A stretch of 64,000 bases of DNA, from NCBI GenBank assembly GCA_945859605.1, contig OX243816.1, positions 43,366,246 through 43,430,245 of the forward strand, in the 5' to 3' direction. Below, piece after piece: positions 34,306 to 45,425 of this stretch (position 1 is its first letter; each line of letters begins with the position of its first letter). Origin of the DNA: Lumbricus rubellus (taxonomy: Eukaryota; Annelida; Clitellata; Crassiclitellata; Lumbricidae). Under the pieces are notes generated by a model. The model was not told where the DNA came from and did no database searches. It saw only the letters and a list, made by a program, of their open reading frames with translations. The position numbers were made by a program, and so were the translations under genes.

Positions 34306-35640
34306 CAAATCAAATCAAATCAAATCAAATTTATTGCTCCCAAAACAGAAAATAATAAAATAGATACAGCAATTACATAATACTACTTGCTAAATGAAGC
34401 TAAGGATGTTAAATAAAAAAAATAAAAAATACATGGGCAAACAAGTAGCAAATCAAGGGAAGCAATAGGAGCCCCAGAAGGGAAAATCCCACTAGTTAGG
34501 GGCCCTAGATAATGATTACTCATGGCAAAGATGCTGGATAGATGACGCATGTATTGTTAGTATCAAAGTGGGAGTAAGTTAGAGGCACAATGAGACAGAA
34601 AGAGGGAAGACAGAGAGAAAGAGGGGGGGAAAGAAGAAAGAAGAGAAGAGAGAAGAAGAAGAAGAAGAGATTCAAAGAGGCCATTAGTTGACCAATATCA
34701 CATGATAATATTAGTTTTAGATAAACATTTTAGATAACATTTTTCACCGTATGCACACGTATCAGACGTTTAAATTGAGTGAAAGCCATGCCCATCCTAA
34801 TACTAGGAGGTAAACTGTTCCACATTAAGGGTCCTTGGTATTTAATAGAAAATTTACGTGTATTAGTTCTCGGGTAAATGCTTATGTAGTCCCGTTTATT
34901 TCTGGTAGCATACGAATGCTCTAGTTTATTGAAATAGGATACAAAACAGGATGGGAGGAGACCATTGTGGAATTTATACATAAATTCACATGTTTGTGTG
35001 ATTTTAATTTGACTAATGTTAAGGAGGTTAAGATCCAAAAATAGAGGTTTGGTGTGGGCACAGGGAGGCGACCTGGTTATGAGTCTGATGGCCTTTTTTT
35101 GGAGAATTTTCAAGCTAGCAATATGGGAGTCATAGGTTGAGGTCCAGATGAAATTACAATAGGTAAGGTAAGGGTAGATCAAAGTAAAGTACAGGTTTTT
35201 TAATATATAGGGCGGAAGCAAATATGCTATACGTCTTATTATTCCAATGCTCCTAGAGACTTTTTTAGATATTTCAGATATGTGATTAGTCCATTTTAGG
35301 TGCTCATCAATATGGACACCAAGAAACTTTGAGGAGGAGACAGAGGGAATTGTCGTACCGTCAATTTCCAGGGTCATGCTCGAGTCGGGAATTGATTTCT
35401 TACTGGATCTAAATACAATGCAATTGGTTTTGGATATGTTGAGTGACAGTTTATTTGATTTGAACCAGTCATTTGTCTTGACAAGTTCTTCATTTGCTAT
35501 TGAGATCATTTGGTCATAAGATGCATTGGATAGAAATGCATTGGTATCGTCTGCAAATAGGATAAATCTTAGTATACTAGTCGAGTTGGGAAGGTCATTT
35601 ATGTATATTAAGAATAGTATAGAGAAGTAAGAGATGCAGG
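34306..35640 (-). mobile_element. 5'-truncated LINE (jockey-superfamily-like)
   Basis: The minus strand carries the C-terminal part of a reverse transcriptase, about 420 bases of 3' untranslated sequence and an (ATTTG)n tail at 34306-34331. The 5' break at about 35640 and the tail both abut the same purine-rich DNA. This indicates target-primed insertion of a truncated copy into that tract. Confidence 0.8.
34730..35640 (-). pseudogene. LINE reverse transcriptase, C-terminal part
   Basis: The frame is open from about 35640 to the stop at 34730. The upstream part reads FLIYINDLPNS and then FADDTNAFLS, the catalytic ADD motif of LINE reverse transcriptases. From the first Met at 35509 there are 259 codons with NKLSLNISKTNCIVF, KFLGVHIDEHLKW, YPYLTYCNFIW, LQKKAIRLIT and finally GPLMWNSLPPSIR. 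These are the thumb and C-terminal blocks of jockey-superfamily LINEs. The endonuclease and N-terminal palm are missing, so it cannot act alone, although what remains has no stop or frameshift, so the copy is fairly young. Confidence 0.8.
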
Positions 35641-35694
35641 GTCCTGGACTGAGAGGATGAAGAGGAGCGGGAGAAATAGGAGGTATATAAGGCC

Positions 35695-36121
35695 TTAAAA
35701 AAAGTGTTGTGTTTCCGGTAACAGAGCTAAAAAAAATTGGGTAGGTAGGTCGGAAAATATTCTTATTTTGTAAAATATTTTTATGCAGTGACTATCCGAA
35801 AAAGTATACCCCACTAGTCTTTTTTGCACGCTGAAACAAAGTACGTGTTCTAAGCAAGTATAAACTGCCTATTTCCCGACTGTCTGCACCTAAAACTGCT
35901 CTAGAAACAGTCCTATTAATTTCATTTTGTTGACGTCTCTTATGTTATGTCAATACAAATGTAAAAAAATAAATTTTTGAAAAATTTGTTTAATTTTTTT
36001 GGGGAAAAAAAATTTTTTTTGAAATTTTTTTTCTTTTTATAAAATTTTTTTACAAAAATATTTGGGTCGCGGCCGTAAAAATGGGTCGGTCGGGTTACCG
36101 GAAACACAACACTTTTTTTTA
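35695..36121. mobile_element. MITE with 28-bp inverted ends
   Basis: The left end TAAAAAAAGTGTTGTGTTTC, continuing to CGGTAAC at 35722, is matched by the reverse complement at 36094-36121. The 427-bp body is AT-rich with A and T runs near 35960-36060 and no coding capacity. It sits 55 bases from the LINE, in the same purine-rich tract. The target duplication could not be fixed. Confidence 0.75.
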
Positions 36122-36284
36122 CGCCTAATGAATGAGGAGTATAAATGTAGAGGAGAATTAGAATTAATCTGTGGAAGAGGACTTGAGGATCGGTTTGGTC
36201 TTGAGAAGGACATATACATTGTTATAAGTACTAAGATTAGATTCCTTCTCAATCGATTTCTCTGAGGAATTGTGGATGAACAGA

Positions 36285-36570
36285 CAGACATGCAAACAGA
36301 CAGACAGACAGACAGATAGATAGACATACATACAGACAGACAGACAGACAGATAGATAGATAGATAGATAGACATACGAACAGACAGAAAGACAGATAGA
36401 CAGACATACATACAGACAGACAGACAAACAGACAGACATATATATAGACATACGGACGATTTCAAGACAGACGAATGTGAAGATGGACGGACAAAAGATG
36501 GACGAACAGACATAGAGACTGACCAACAGAAAGACAGACGGAAAGAGAGACAGACGGGCACATAGACGGA
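36285..36570. repeat. (GACA/GATA)n array
   Basis: GACAGACA and GATAGATA repeats alternate with CATACATA. The Cys/Ser/Val-rich frames on minus are shadows. Confidence 0.9.
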
Positions 36571-36680
36571 CAGATGGACAAAGGGATCCATCGGTCTCTA
36601 TTGAAGAAGTCGTCTGCCTATAGAAAGATGTTTTTGTGTAAGACCGGAAGTTGGCGTTTGAGGAGTATCTGCCGTAACCC

Positions 36681-36712
<32 letters not shown>

Positions 36713-36785
36713 CGATGATGATGATGATGATGATGACGACGACGATGATGATGATGATGATGACGATGATGACGACGACGATGGT
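36681..36785. repeat. (GAT/GAC)n triplet array
   Basis: GAT triplets with GAC interruptions. Confidence 0.9.
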
Positions 36786-37199
36786 GCCTTCGATGGGGAG
36801 AGGGAGAGGGACGGTTATTGTGATCATCTAGGGGATTATATAACGTCTACCCCAACCTCACCCCATGCAGGGACCCTGGGAAGAGAACAAATATCTAACC
36901 TCCGTCTGGTCTCATTCTCTATTGTGATAAACGTCCTATATATGCTCTGAATGCCCCATCGAAGAAGGTAGAGGAGATGTCGCTCAGGCCATGGATCCGA
37001 TTTGACGAGGGTCTATGACAACAGAGGCCATTACCCTGGACAGAAATTTGCTTGGCATATTACAGCGCTTAATAAGCTCATGGCCAGTCTCTGGGTAGCT
37101 TATATACTCAGGGGTATGGGGGGTAGGGTAATGGTAAAAACTGGCAGGAAGGGTGCACATGCACGGATGTTGGATCGCTCCCCGCTGTACCCCTCCCCA

Positions 37200-37342
37200 G
37201 GGTGAGAATTGCCGGGGGGTTGGGGGGGTTCAACCCCCCCAGTCTTTCTTAGAGCCCCATGTTAAAGTATGTTTTTCAAACCCCAATTTCAAGTTTATCA
37301 TAGGCCAACCCCCCAGTTATTTTTCCACAACTCTCATACTGC
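37200..37342. repeat. G-rich 145-bp dispersed repeat, copy 2
   Basis: This is the partner of 6913-7066. It has the same AGGGTGAGAATTGCCGG head, GGGGGGTTCAACCCCCC hairpin, AGAGCCCCATGTTAAAGTA core and CTCTCATACTGC tail, with few substitutions. Confidence 0.7.
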
Positions 37343-37614
37343 CCCTCCCCCCCCAGTGGTCCACTCAACCTTCCATTCAGCGTTCCCACTATACTCACCC
37401 TAACCACTTTAACCATTGCGTGCGTCTGTAATTATACTTGCCATAGAAATATGTTTGTTGATTAATAAATATTGTTTTTGATCAAGATGTTGAAATCGAG
37501 AGGATATTAAAAACTATAATTTTTATTGTACAGAGGAGAACGCATATCTAATTATCTACGATGGATATTCACATACAGACGTCATTCGCATTTGAATATT
37601 ACTAAGCCGGTATA

Positions 37615-38784
37615 CAGGGTGCGCCAAAAAAAAATAACCCCCTAAGATTTTTGCCACTATCTTGACCAAAAGTGAGAATTTTGAAATGAAATTTTACAGT
37701 CTTAAAGACAATTCATTTTTACACATGATGGCCAGATTTCATAAAAATATTTTAAACAGAACAAAAGTTATGCCACTTTTAGTGAGGCCACCCACCGTTT
37801 TTTGACGATTCAAAAACACGACGCAACAAAAAGAAATAAAATCCAATCTAATTATTCTGGCCAATATCTTGGCCAAAAGTAAGAATATCGAAATGAAATT
37901 TTACAGGCTTGAAGACAATTCATATCTGCATATGATGGTCAAATTTCATCAAAATATTTCTAAAACAACAAAAGTTATACCACGTTTAGTGAGGCCACCC
38001 CCCAATTTTTGACAATTTAAAGATGTAACGCAGCAAAAACACGATTTTATTAAGTCTCATATCAAATAATTATTATCAAATAGCCTTGATATTGACTGAT
38101 GATCATTATTATTACTATTTAAAAAAGAAACAGGTACCAGCGTAGCTGCACGTCACTGAGAAGTCGCTTAGCAAGATGACAATCAAATTGGCAAATAAGG
38201 AATAATAAAGAATCTGTCGGATTAATCAACAGGTCCATCAAGAACTTTGCCAAGAGACTCAAAAGATGTAATGGCAATGGTGGTGGGCACATCGAACACA
38301 AGTTGTGAAGCATTACCAAGTTCATTTGACCAATTTTTTTTAGATGAGACTTAATAAAATTGTGTTTTTGTTACTTTTTGTTGCGTTTCACCTTTGAATC
38401 GTCAAAAAACGGTGGGTGGTCTCACTAAAAGTAGCATAACTTTTGTTCTGCTTAAGATATTGTGATGAAATCTGGCCACCATGTGTAGATATGAATTGTC
38501 TATAAGACTGAGAAATTTAATTTCGATATTCTTATTTTTGGCGAAAATATTGGCAAAAAACCTTCAACAAATTGCGTTTTGTTTTTGAAGCGTCAAAAAA
38601 CGGGGGGTGACCTCCCTAAAAGTGGCATAACTTTTGTTCCGTTTGAAATATTTTGATGAAATCTGGCCAACGTATGTAAATATGAATTGTTTACAAGCCT
38701 GTAAAATTTCATTTGAAAATTTTTACTTTTGGCCAAGATATTGGGGAAAAACCTAGGGGGGTTATTTTTTTTTGGCGCACCCTG
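37615..38784. mobile_element. Mariner-type element of mirrored tandem modules
   Basis: The termini CAGGGTGCGCCAAAAAAAA and TTTTTTTTGGCGCACCCTG are inverted and flanked by TA on both sides, as expected for Tc1/mariner insertion. Inside, a module of about 190 bases (TTGGCCAAAAGTGAGAAT ... AAAGTTATGCCACTTTTAGTGAGGCCACCC) occurs twice in tandem at the left (37660-37810, 37855-38010) and twice in reverse orientation at the right (38395-38560, 38595-38745). The central spacer encodes a transposase-like C-terminus. Confidence 0.75.
38190..38309 (+). pseudogene. Transposase C-terminal remnant
   Basis: The frame in the element's spacer reads NNKESVGLINRSIKNF, then AKRLKRCNGNGGGHIEHKL and a stop. The ending RLxRCxxxxGGHIEH is typical of transposase C-termini from IS630/Tc1/mariner-type elements. 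Stops lie just upstream and no catalytic domain is present. It supports the view that the element is a deleted derivative of an autonomous transposon. Confidence 0.5.
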
Positions 38785-39219
38785 TACATATTCATAGTTT
38801 GTCGTTTTTGTCTTATTATTTGGTTGAGATGCCATTCAGTTTATTCCAAGTCGAAACGAGATAATCAGCCACTGAAGATTAATTATTATAAGTATAGCCG
38901 TCGAATGATGTTAGTGATTTACACGCGTTAACTTATGTTCTGCAGTCTGCTTCTACATTCTACAATAGCCAATTTACAGCTCGAGTCTAAAATATATAAG
39001 GTCGGTCGGGCTCCATGATAAATTTGCGTTGGTCCTCTGCTAAATGTCTGTTTAGGTTCAAAGTGTAAAGTTCACTGGTGATGTCTGCAGGTTTGGGGCC
39101 TACCTAGTACTTGCCGTGCGAGAATGCGAGATAGAAAGACAGTGGATGGTGATAGAGATGGGTAAATAATAATTATAAAGGCAGCAATGGCGGTGCGCTT
39201 TTGAATGCATGAGTTTCTC

Positions 39220-39660
39220 ACAGTGATTAACATAGTGGACAGTTAACTGAGATGTGGGAGTTCAAATCTGGCTTGAGATTAAATATTTTCTTCCAAGCCA
39301 GCACCCCATAGCAGCCCTAGCTATAATGAGTACACTGACCTACTCTAAAGACGTTAGACTTCATTTTTAGAACTCCTGCATCTCAGGCATTCATCTCTCA
39401 TCCTAATTAAGACAGTTATTTCAACGCGCTCGGTTTCTGGGAGCGCCTTTGAGTTGCCCCCTTGAAGAGGTGCTATACAAATTCAACGAATGAGTGATCG
39501 CACATGGATTGTCGTTGGGAAGATGAGACGGTGAGGGAGAGGACTGGCCACCCATGGCCCTCGTAATATGTCGGGAATGAGAAGTATACAAAGTTGCTAA
39601 CACTTCGTATATACACCTGCATTGGTGGTGGCTGACTCTTATGCTATACAATTAGTATAC
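39220..39660 (+). mobile_element. tRNA-derived SINE-like repeat, family 2, copy 1
   Basis: TAACATAGTGG near 39228 fits a Pol III A box and GTTCAAATC near 39258 a B box, about 30 bases apart. Further downstream, GGGAGCGCCTTTGAGTT and CTTGAAGAGGTGCTATACAAA (39438-39475) match LINE/SINE tails elsewhere. Then come GGGAAGATGAGACGG...ACTGGCCACCCA...TTGCTAACACTTC, shared with 51100-51310 and 51778-52020. The boundaries are uncertain, and this may be two nested repeats. Confidence 0.4.
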
Positions 39661-39739
39661 ATGCAGCTCAGGACTCAAGACTATCTATTCATCTCTCATC
39701 TCTCACTTGCATCCAACCATCCAGCATCTTGCTTTGCCT

Positions 39740-39772
39740 CAGCTGCTGCTGCTGCTGCTGCTGCTGCTGCTA
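39740..39772. repeat. (GCT)n microsatellite
   Basis: This is a perfect triplet run. Confidence 0.85.
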
Positions 39773-40125
39773 TGTATAGCTCCATCGTCAATCATTTCAG
39801 TGGTGCATTGGCCGAGTTGTCTGACTGTTAGCCAGTAGATGGATGGGGCTAAGGTGGGGATGGGGTGGGGGAGCGATGAGGATTGATTGATTTGATGCTC
39901 TGCCACTTGCTCCATCTAGCGAATGAAGCGATAGAATGAACACACTGTCGGTCGGTGGGTATATCGGACGGTGAGGGAGACGCCTGGCTTTATCCACCTT
40001 TGAATATCCGAAGGTGAGAAATTGTGGTTGCTTATGCTTCAAACTTATAGCTACCCATGCATGGGGTTACATTGAGGGAGGGGCGTCTTTTCGTTATGGC
40101 ATTAAGTCACTTAGAAGTCTTAGAG

Positions 40126-40127
<2 letters not shown>

Positions 40128-40165
<38 letters not shown>

Positions 40166-40182
40166 ACACAAACACACACACA
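40128..40182. repeat. (CA)n microsatellite
   Basis: CA repeats with single-base interruptions. Confidence 0.85.
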
Positions 40183-40509
40183 ACACTGACAGTCCTTTAT
40201 AGAACATTGCCCATTATAGTCTGGTAGAATGCCCGTCCAAAGACTTGAGAAATGAGGAGGGCGACACTAATCAAGTTTGGTGTTACACTTACACAGCGTC
40301 GTTAATACAACGACAACTGTGACTCAATGGATCTATTGTAAATTGTCGTCATCATAATAATACGATCTTTTAAAGAAGTTATCCATTGACGGCATTTTAA
40401 TGATCTTCTACGCTCTTCAACGGCTCAAAAGATCTCGCAAGTTTTTATGTCGCCCTCTTGATGGGCTGCTACAGGTGCAATAATGGCAACTTTTCATTAC
40501 AGAATAAGT

Positions 40510-40733
40510 GTTTGTTTTTTTGTATGTGCACTTGTTATAGCGCCCCTTCAAGCTCTCTCTCTACTCAGAGGCGCTCCCGAATGCAGAGCGGACACTGCAT
40601 CGGAGTTTCACGCCGAAGCGCTGAGCAATTGTGAGTGAAGGACTTGCCCAAGGTCCTTACGCGGCCAGGTGGATTCGAACCTCGAACCTTCCGGCTCCAA
40701 GGCAACGACGCCACCACTATACCACCGCGCCCC
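40510..40733 (-). mobile_element. tRNA-derived SINE, family 1, copy 1
   Basis: Read on the minus strand it begins GGGGCGCGGTGGTATAGTGG, containing A box TGGTATAGTGG, followed by B box GGTTCGAATCC. The 3' part reads GGGAGCGCCTCTGAGTAG, AGAGAGAGCTTGAAGGGGC, GCTATAACAAGTGC, and ends in an A-rich tail (40510-40520). The second copy at 57671-57890 is nearly identical. The 3' part matches the end of the LINE at 61001-61036. Confidence 0.85.
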
Positions 40734-40974
40734 ACGATAAAGTGTGATAATGATGTAGGTATAACACACATGTATCATGTTGTGTTGAGCAAAGAAGATG
40801 TAGTTGATACTTCTGCGTTGTCTGTGCTAATCAACAGCCAATCAATCGATCAATATTTCTAATCGTCTGCAGCTCAAATCGTTTTTTGTAGAAACCGTTG
40901 CTGCCGTAAGCTTATATATGTATACATGGAACAAGAATTAGAAGAAGTTTCCTCACTATAGGAAGTCTATTTAT

Positions 40975-41107
40975 GTCTGTCTGTGTCTGCCTGCTTTGTT
41001 GTCTGTCTGTGTATGTCTGTGTCTCTGTGTCGCTCTCTGTGTGTCTGTCTGTTTGTCTGTCTGTCTATGTCTGTCCGCCTGCTTCTGTCTGCCTGTCTCT
41101 GTCTGTC

Positions 41108-41176
<69 letters not shown>

Positions 41177-41215
41177 GTATGTCTGAGCATGTCTTTCTGT
41201 CTCTGCCTGCCTCTC
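40975..41215. repeat. (TCTG)n array
   Basis: CTGT repeats with a perfect core at 41112-41175. All frames are Cys/Leu/Ser/Val-rich shadows. Confidence 0.9.
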
Positions 41216-41282
41216 TTCATCCGCCTATCTTGCTTTCTTTGCCTAAGTCTATACCATTTTGTATGTTTATGTTTGTTTGTCG

Positions 41283-41390
41283 GTCTATCTGCCTGCCTGC
41301 CTGCCTGTCTGTCTGTCTGCCTGCCTGCCTGCCTGCTTGTCTGCCTGTCAGCCTGTCCGTCCGTCTGTCTGTCTATCCGTCTGTAGCCTA

Positions 41391-41459
<69 letters not shown>

Positions 41460-41461
41460 GC
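41283..41461. repeat. (TGCC) and (TCTG)n array
   Basis: TGCC repeats are followed by a perfect TCTG run at 41394-41460. Confidence 0.9.
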
Positions 41462-41639
41462 ATTCAGTGGACGGTCTAATACTCGCTTCAATTCCAACGC
41501 TGAAAAGGCAACTCCAACTGTCGACCACAATCAGTTATTACTTTCCAACACGCACACGCTCCAACGACACAAACCTTCTTCTTTCCGCCACATCCATCCA
41601 GCAGTTCCTCGTGTGCTCCGGCGTCCATCGGCTTTTCCG

Positions 41640-42300
41640 CAAAAGTGCACTTCACAGGACACGGGGCTTTTCCCCGCCCGCCCGCCCGCCCGACCGCCCA
41701 CTCTAGATAGTGAGAGCCCCGGCCTCCTCTAATTTTCCTAATTATCCGACTTGCAGCCGTCTACCGCCAAAGCCCCCGGTGGCAGCTTAGCAATTGTCGG
41801 CAGCGTGATAAGGACGCTCCTCCGAACGACGCCGACATTATTAAGTCGACATATTATTATTCGCTGCTGCAGTAATGCCTGTCGACATATTCGCCGGCGG
41901 AATGCGAACACAATAACTCGTGACGGCTTATAGCGGCCGCGGGCGGCGCCGTTTCTATGGCAACGGCGCGCGGACGCGGTCTCCGTCTTATAAGATATAT
42001 ACGGTGGAGCGGGCGAACGTTATTGAAATCCGGAAATAAGTTGCTGTCAATTAAAATGGCGCGATTAAGGGTTGTGTGCGTGTGCGTGCGTGTGCAGGAG
42101 GAGGCGACCGGATGTTGCGTGTATTCGACACGATGGGTAGTTGCCTTGGTGATGCGTGCATGGCGGCGGGCGCTCTGTTGCCGTGGAGACCGTCGTTTGT
42201 CGTCGTTGCCTTGGTTACCGGCGAAGGATGTTGCGGCGTTGGTTTTGTTGGTGGATTGGTGGAAATTAAGGATTCAGCTTTTCATGTTGCGTTGAGTGAA
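41640..42300. promoter_or_regulatory. Large CpG-rich island with RFX site
   Basis: CpG-dense DNA includes CCCGCCCGCCCGCCCG at about 41678, GCGGCCGCGGGCGGCGCCG near 41934, and an exact RFX consensus GTTTCTATGGCAAC at 41951-41964. ATGGCGC (42057) and GTTGCCTTGGTTACC (about 42206) follow. This is the strongest CpG island in the window and a likely promoter, but no coding exon with recognised homology follows. Confidence 0.45.
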
Positions 42301-42368
42301 AAATCCGTCATTAGGCTACTCCAGATGAATTGGGATTCTTTCGCTTCATGTTATTTGAGGGACATATA

Positions 42369-42490
42369 TCCCCCTCCCTCTTCCCCTCCCCCTCCGTCCC
42401 CTCCCCTTCCCCCTCCTTTTGACCTCCACCTCCCCTCCCCCTCCGCTCCCTCCCCACCGTCTTTGTCCCGCTCCCTCCGCTCCTTTCCTC
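42369..42490. repeat. Pyrimidine-rich (CCCCTCC)n tract
   Basis: Strong C/T asymmetry on plus. It could be a polypyrimidine tract but no credible exon follows it. Confidence 0.7.
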
Positions 42491-42574
42491 TGTCGCAGCG
42501 TCCATTCCAAGCCCAAAGGCCGCTCTGGGAAAAGGCCTAAAAGCGGCCTCTTTGGTAGATTAATCGCGACTCGC

Positions 42575-42760
42575 TTATGACGTCACAGAACGCCACCTCA
42601 TTGATGTTTCGTCTGCTGTGTTTGGAGACAGCGTTTATATAGCCGTGTGGGACGTGTTGAATTTGTAAATGGCGGACGAACGGATTGTAAAGTTCACTTT
42701 TTGTGGAAACGATTGCGTTTTTTGGGGTGAAAAAATCTTAAGACACGGTGCTTTTTGAAT
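42575..42760 (+). promoter_or_regulatory. CRE + TATA + ATGGCGG start-like cassette
   Basis: TGACGTCA is at 42578-42585 and TTTATATAG at 42634-42642. ATGGCGGAC follows at 42669, at a distance that would place the start codon almost at the transcription start. The frame from that ATG is 29 codons (MADERIVKFTFCGNDCVFWG and on to a stop at 42756-42758). It may be the first exon of a gene if splicing removes the stop, or a chance arrangement. Confidence 0.3.
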
Positions 42761-42839
42761 GGAAGGTTTTGGTAAATTTTCACAACAATCGGTGCGTAGC
42801 TTTCGGCGTGGTAATGCGACGAACTATTGGAAAGTTTCA

Positions 42840-43135
42840 TTTTTATTTATATAGATATATATATATATTATATTATATATATATATATTCTAATTTCCAT
42901 GTAGGCCTATATATTTACGTATGTTATATAAATCTACGTGTAATATATATATTAATGTATTTTGTTTGAATGTATGTAAAAAATTGTGTATGCAAATAAT
43001 GTTATTATTTGTGTGTGTGTGGTTGTATATGTGTTCATTTGTAGAAACATGGTCCAGAGATTAAAGGTGGGTTTCAATGTATCCACTGCAGTAATTCAAT
43101 CTTATAGGACACCTGTGTGTGCTTGTGTGTGTGTA

Positions 43136-43166
<31 letters not shown>
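42840..43166. repeat. TA-rich and (GT)n tracts
   Basis: TA repeats lie near 42848-42890 and GT repeats near 43120-43166. TGCATGTA-rich DNA continues to about 43420. Confidence 0.7.
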
Positions 43167-43167
<1 letters not shown>

Positions 43168-44024
43168 ATGTGTGTACATAATTTATGTATGCATGTACTT
43201 ACTACTCGTGTGTATGACAGAGCGTGTACTAATGCACTTGTATATATTATGTAGGCTACACAATACATATAATTATAAATGTATGAATGTTTCGATATGT
43301 AAGTATATGCTGCATATGCATGCATAATTGTATATATGTAGGCATGCATGTATTTTTTTTATCTAGGCATGTACTTATGCATGTATAATTGTATGTACAT
43401 GAATATGCATTTAATTATATCTGTGTAATGCTGTGTATACTTTGGAATGCCTTCATGTATAGTGTATACACAACCTTTCTCTTTGTTGTGCAGCTATTGA
43501 TAATCTACTGAGGTAAAACAATTAGCCATGCATTCCGTGTGTTTGCATAATATCTAATTTATCACACAAGCTATTGTTTAGTCTCGGGGCCATTTTTCTG
43601 AAGACCCTCCGTCCGCCCGTCCGTTCGTCTGTGCAAAGACACCCATGGCAGAGACTCCCTTGGAGGCTATGCAGGTAAGAAGGCGGTAGACGCTGGTGCC
43701 AGCCTTCTGCAACCTGCTGATGATCATAAAGAAAAGTTCTGCTGCCGTCAGCCTGGAGTTTAGACCTATATCCTACAGCAGGCCGCCTTTTCCATATCCT
43801 TCTTTATATACCGTCTTTTCCTGCTCGTTCTGCTGTGCCTCCTAATCCTCATATCTCCGCCATCTATAATTCCGCCGATGTTCGTACTCTGGCGGTGCCA
43901 GTCCCAAGCCTGGATGAAGGAGGAGGGGGTCGAGACGCTAATGATCTTTGTTATCAAACAGTGTTGTTGTTGTTAAACTGAAACCATACTACTACATCTA
44001 TTCCGTCTGTTCCATCTCATCATT

Positions 44025-44245
44025 CATACTTCCTCCTCTTCCTCCTCTTCATCCTCCTTCCCCTCCAATTATTCCTGCTCAGTATCCGCCCCCTTATCTG
44101 AGCCTTCCCCATTCCCTCTCTCATTATTCTTCCTTCTGTTCCTCCTCCTCGTCCCTCTCCATCCCCTCATTCCACATTTTCTACCTGTTATTTCACTCGC
44201 TCTCCTCCCTTTCCTTCTCCGTTTACTCCTCCCCTCTGCATGGCC
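44025..44245. repeat. Pyrimidine-rich (CCTCTT)n tract
   Basis: Imperfect C/T-rich repeats. The Ser/Pro-rich frame across them is compositional. Confidence 0.7.
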
Positions 44246-44385
44246 CCCATCTCATTCCCACGTGGGTTGAGCAGCACATGCAGTGAGCAGCCAAGTGGTT
44301 GCCGCAGAGGAGACTACTGGGCCGCCCGTTCTAATGGTTCCTCGCGTAAATCCTCCCTACTTGCCTATAGGTGAACAGATAACTG

Positions 44386-44810
44386 ATGGGCCTGCCTTCA
44401 ACCGCTGCTGCAGCCTGCTCTGCTGCTGCTGCTGCTGTTACTGCTGATGAGGATGAGGTGGTGGTGGTGGCGGCGGCCGAGGAGGATCGGGCAGCGGCGG
44501 TGGTGTCAGCTTACCTGCTGCGCGGGCGAAGCCGGGGAGCCGCCGGCTGCTGCTGCTCCCATCGGCCCTTGGAACAGACCTTGGCCAGAGGCAGCGAAGG
44601 GTCCAGACACGCAGTCATCCAGGCACACGTAATAAGTCGTGGGAGGGAGCCGCCGCCGCCTTCCAGCATCATCGGTGCGCTTAGGACAGCGTGTGTAAAC
44701 GATAGGTGTGGTGCCGCGATGGTTCTCTGGTTAGGGGAAAGGGGATTTCCAAGAAATGTGATTGGTTCACGTGACCCGATGACGTCGGATGACCAAGTGC
44801 TGGGCACCTT
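44386..44810 (-). promoter_or_regulatory. CpG-rich patch with minus-strand splice donor
   Basis: CTG and CGG triplet runs sit in CpG-rich DNA. On the minus strand GCGCAGCAG is followed directly by GTAAGCTG (donor at about 44512), an excellent 5' splice site at the end of an open stretch beginning at 44807. This could be a first exon of a minus-strand gene, but the frame's protein is unrecognised and the triplet composition makes it weak. Confidence 0.25.
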
Positions 44811-45425
44811 TTGTCATCACGCTTTTTCGGAATTACGAAATTGCGAAATTGTTTTGCTTCGATTTTACGCTCTCTGAATTATTGTTTTGTCATTTAAATC
44901 ATAAATAAATCATATTAATAATTATCATGGAATAATCATTATATGAATTGACATGACTGCATTTTACAATAAATGAAACTTTGCCTTTAGAGCTACGGGA
45001 CTCTTTATAGAGTCTAGAGTAGGCCTACACTTCACATAATGCACACTAAAGGTTATAAAATATCTCAATGTCTCACAACCTTAGTAATTATTGTCAATCG
45101 CGTCATGGCGCATCATTCGACAACAGTAACTTTGGGAGCAATCACAGGCGCGTATTATTTATTTATGTTCACACCCGGTTGTCGTCACACCATCCGCTAG
45201 GTGGAGTGACTGGTTTTGTTTATGGAATATCCCCATTCTCCATGCACCTACACAGTGAAGAACTTCGCCAGACCGTACAAGGTATTGCCAGTCTATATCC
45301 GTGGAAATAGGCCTAGCGGAGGGTGATGTTTGTTGGCTTGCATGGAATGTCACTGAACATGAAAAAAATACTATTACACATAAAGACTTTACAGAGCGCT
45401 AACTTATCAGTGGAATAATTTCCAG

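Noticed and set aside
40565..40771. Functional tRNA gene at the SINE A/B boxes
   Set aside because: The internal promoter is tRNA-like, but acceptor stem and full cloverleaf do not form, and a second copy carries the same LINE-derived tail.
41065..41706. 236-codon Cys/Leu/Ser-rich frame and overlapping frames
   Set aside because: The frames follow the TCTG arrays; all three frames and both strands are open, as a 4-bp repeat predicts.
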